In this document: positions 5,978 to 6,932 of the stretch, piece by piece | Layout of the letters: every line of letters starts with the position of its first letter | Numbering within the stretch: position 1 is the stretch's first letter | Assembly: GCA_937889855.1 (NCBI GenBank) | Contig: CALBYK010000023.1 | Span: 1-6,932, forward strand | DNA: 6,932 nt | Origin: an uncultured Prevotella sp. | GTDB taxonomy: Bacteria; Bacteroidota; Bacteroidia; Bacteroidales; Bacteroidaceae | Direction of reading: 5' to 3' | The notes under the pieces: generated by a model | Seen by the model: the letters and a program-made list of their open reading frames with translations, nothing else | The model's database searches: none | Told to the model about the DNA's origin: nothing | Program-made: the position numbers and the translations under genes

Positions 5978-6932
5978 TTATTCTGTAATTATCTTTATCG
6001 TGACCTTAGGCAAGTTAGGGTCATTTGTTATCATGAGCACACGTGGCTTGGATCGTGCCGTTTTGATGAGCCGTTCCTCTGCCGTAATCTTCATCTTTGC
6101 CGACTCCCCCGGCTGCAGTTTCTGCTTGTTGAGCGACACTTGCAAGCCCACTGTAAACATCTGCAAACTCTTGATTTTGAGCACTGACTTTCCGTCATTG
6201 CGTATTACAATCTCTCCCTTGAGCTTTTTCTTGCCGTTGAATGCGCCAAGGTCAAGCTCCGTTGTCGACAGACTCAGGCGTGGAGCATTGGCAAGCTGTG
6301 ACGCCGAGAGGTTGTCAAACTTAGGCAGAAGCACAGCCGAAACACTGACCTCCTTCTCACGGCTCACGCGGTCGCCAGGGAAAGCCCCGAGGAATACACT
6401 GGTCTGTGTAAGCCCCATGTCATTGAGGCGCTTTGAGTCGAGCGTCATCGTGACGATGCCGTCATGCCCCGGAGCTATCTTTGACGGTGACACATCGGCA
6501 ATAAGATAGTCGGGAAGATGCATCACAACTGGCTGTATGGTCTCGCCTGTCGTGTTGCGTATGTGTATTTTTTTCTGCGGACGCTCACCGCGGTTCACAT
6601 CATCAAACTCTATGTCATTGCAGTCGCTTTGCACATTCCCCAAAAGGAAGTCGTACTTGCCGCTGAAGTCTACAATCTCCCTTACCACATGTCCGCGCAT
6701 GCGCAGCATAAGCGGTTTCTCGCTGTCGTCCGTATAAATGTCAACAAGCTTGTCGTAGTGTCCAAGGGTTTGAGCGTCGTACGTGACACGCACAATGAAC
6801 TTTCCGTCAGCAGGTATTGCCTCATGTGGATACTCGACGTCCGTGCATCCACAACTCATGCGCACGTCAACAATATGCAACGCATGGTTGCTCCTGTTCT
6901 TGATTTCAAACTCAGCCGTTGCAGGCGACTGG
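5978..6932 (-). CDS. DUF1573 multi-domain protein (5' end missing)
   Basis: The frame stays open through base 6931, so the gene begins right of the window; 317 codons plus stop are visible. The start of the visible part, ATAEFEIKNRSNHALHIVDVRMSCGCTDVEYPHEAIPADGKFIVRVTYDA, is the DUF1573 signature, with its SCGC motif and a YDA strand. Two more immunoglobulin-like segments follow: one from about IEFDDVNRGERPQKKIHIRNTTGE to SVSAVLLP, and one from LSTTELDLGAFNGKKKLKGEIVIRND to the end. Such proteins are usually exported and common in Bacteroidetes. Their molecular role is not known, and I do not assign one. The signal peptide would lie in the missing part. A strong terminator follows directly. 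Confidence 0.85.
   Translation of the reverse strand, partial: QSPATAEFEIKNRSNHALHIVDVRMSCGCTDVEYPHEAIPADGKFIVRVTYDAQTLGHYDKLVDIYTDDSEKPLMLRMRGHVVREIVDFSGKYDFLLGNVQSDCNDIEFDDVNRGERPQKKIHIRNTTGETIQPVVMHLPDYLIADVSPSKIAPGHDGIVTMTLDSKRLNDMGLTQTSVFLGAFPGDRVSREKEVSVSAVLLPKFDNLSASQLANAPRLSLSTTELDLGAFNGKKKLKGEIVIRNDGKSVLKIKSLQMFTVGLQVSLNKQKLQPGESAKMKITAEERLIKTARSKPRVLMITNDPNLPKVTIKIITE

Overview
The window is about 7 kb of ordinary bacterial chromosome, most likely from a Bacteroidales organism of the Prevotella/Segatella type. This rests on protein character (S41 peptidase with a GGGGITPD motif, an EWN-type lumazine synthase, a DUF1573 protein, a short DUF721 protein beside recF), on promoter-like TAnnTTTG boxes, and on the lack of clear Shine-Dalgarno sequences. 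The genus is inferred from features, not from a search.

Layout. On the plus strand, bases 1-1499 hold the 3' half of a C-terminal-processing peptidase, a hairpin, and 5-formyltetrahydrofolate cyclo-ligase. This gene meets, tail to tail across only 6 bp, a minus-strand pair: recF (1862-2965), then a short DUF721/DciA-like gene (1506-1796), with a second hairpin between them. A 182-bp AT-rich intergenic region (2966-3147) carries divergent promoter candidates for recF and for a plus-strand group: a membrane-anchored TPR protein (3148-3849), ribH (3876-4352), a 65-nt compound hairpin (4386-4450) and a small secreted glucosaminidase (4466-4969). On the minus strand follow ispH (5048-5920), a terminator-like hairpin (5934-5970), and the 3' part of a DUF1573 repeat protein that runs off the right edge.

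Functions. Most genes are housekeeping: envelope proteolysis, folate recycling, replication and repair (RecF with a possible helicase-loader relative), riboflavin synthesis, isoprenoid synthesis by the MEP pathway and peptidoglycan cleavage. I see no mobile element with a transposase, no defence system, no CRISPR array and no tRNA or rRNA.

The unexplained signal is in the spacers. Two of the hairpins (921-952 and 1819-1843) share identical 8-bp arms and 4-nt loops of different sequence, with one difference that stays paired as G-U only in minus-strand RNA. The T-tract of the first hairpin lies only on the strand antisense to its neighbouring genes. The third spacer hairpin (4386-4450) has no terminator tail on either strand and is flanked by CTATA repeats. 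These suggest a family of intergenic hairpins, one of which may end a long antisense 3' tail of the recF-DUF721 transcript.
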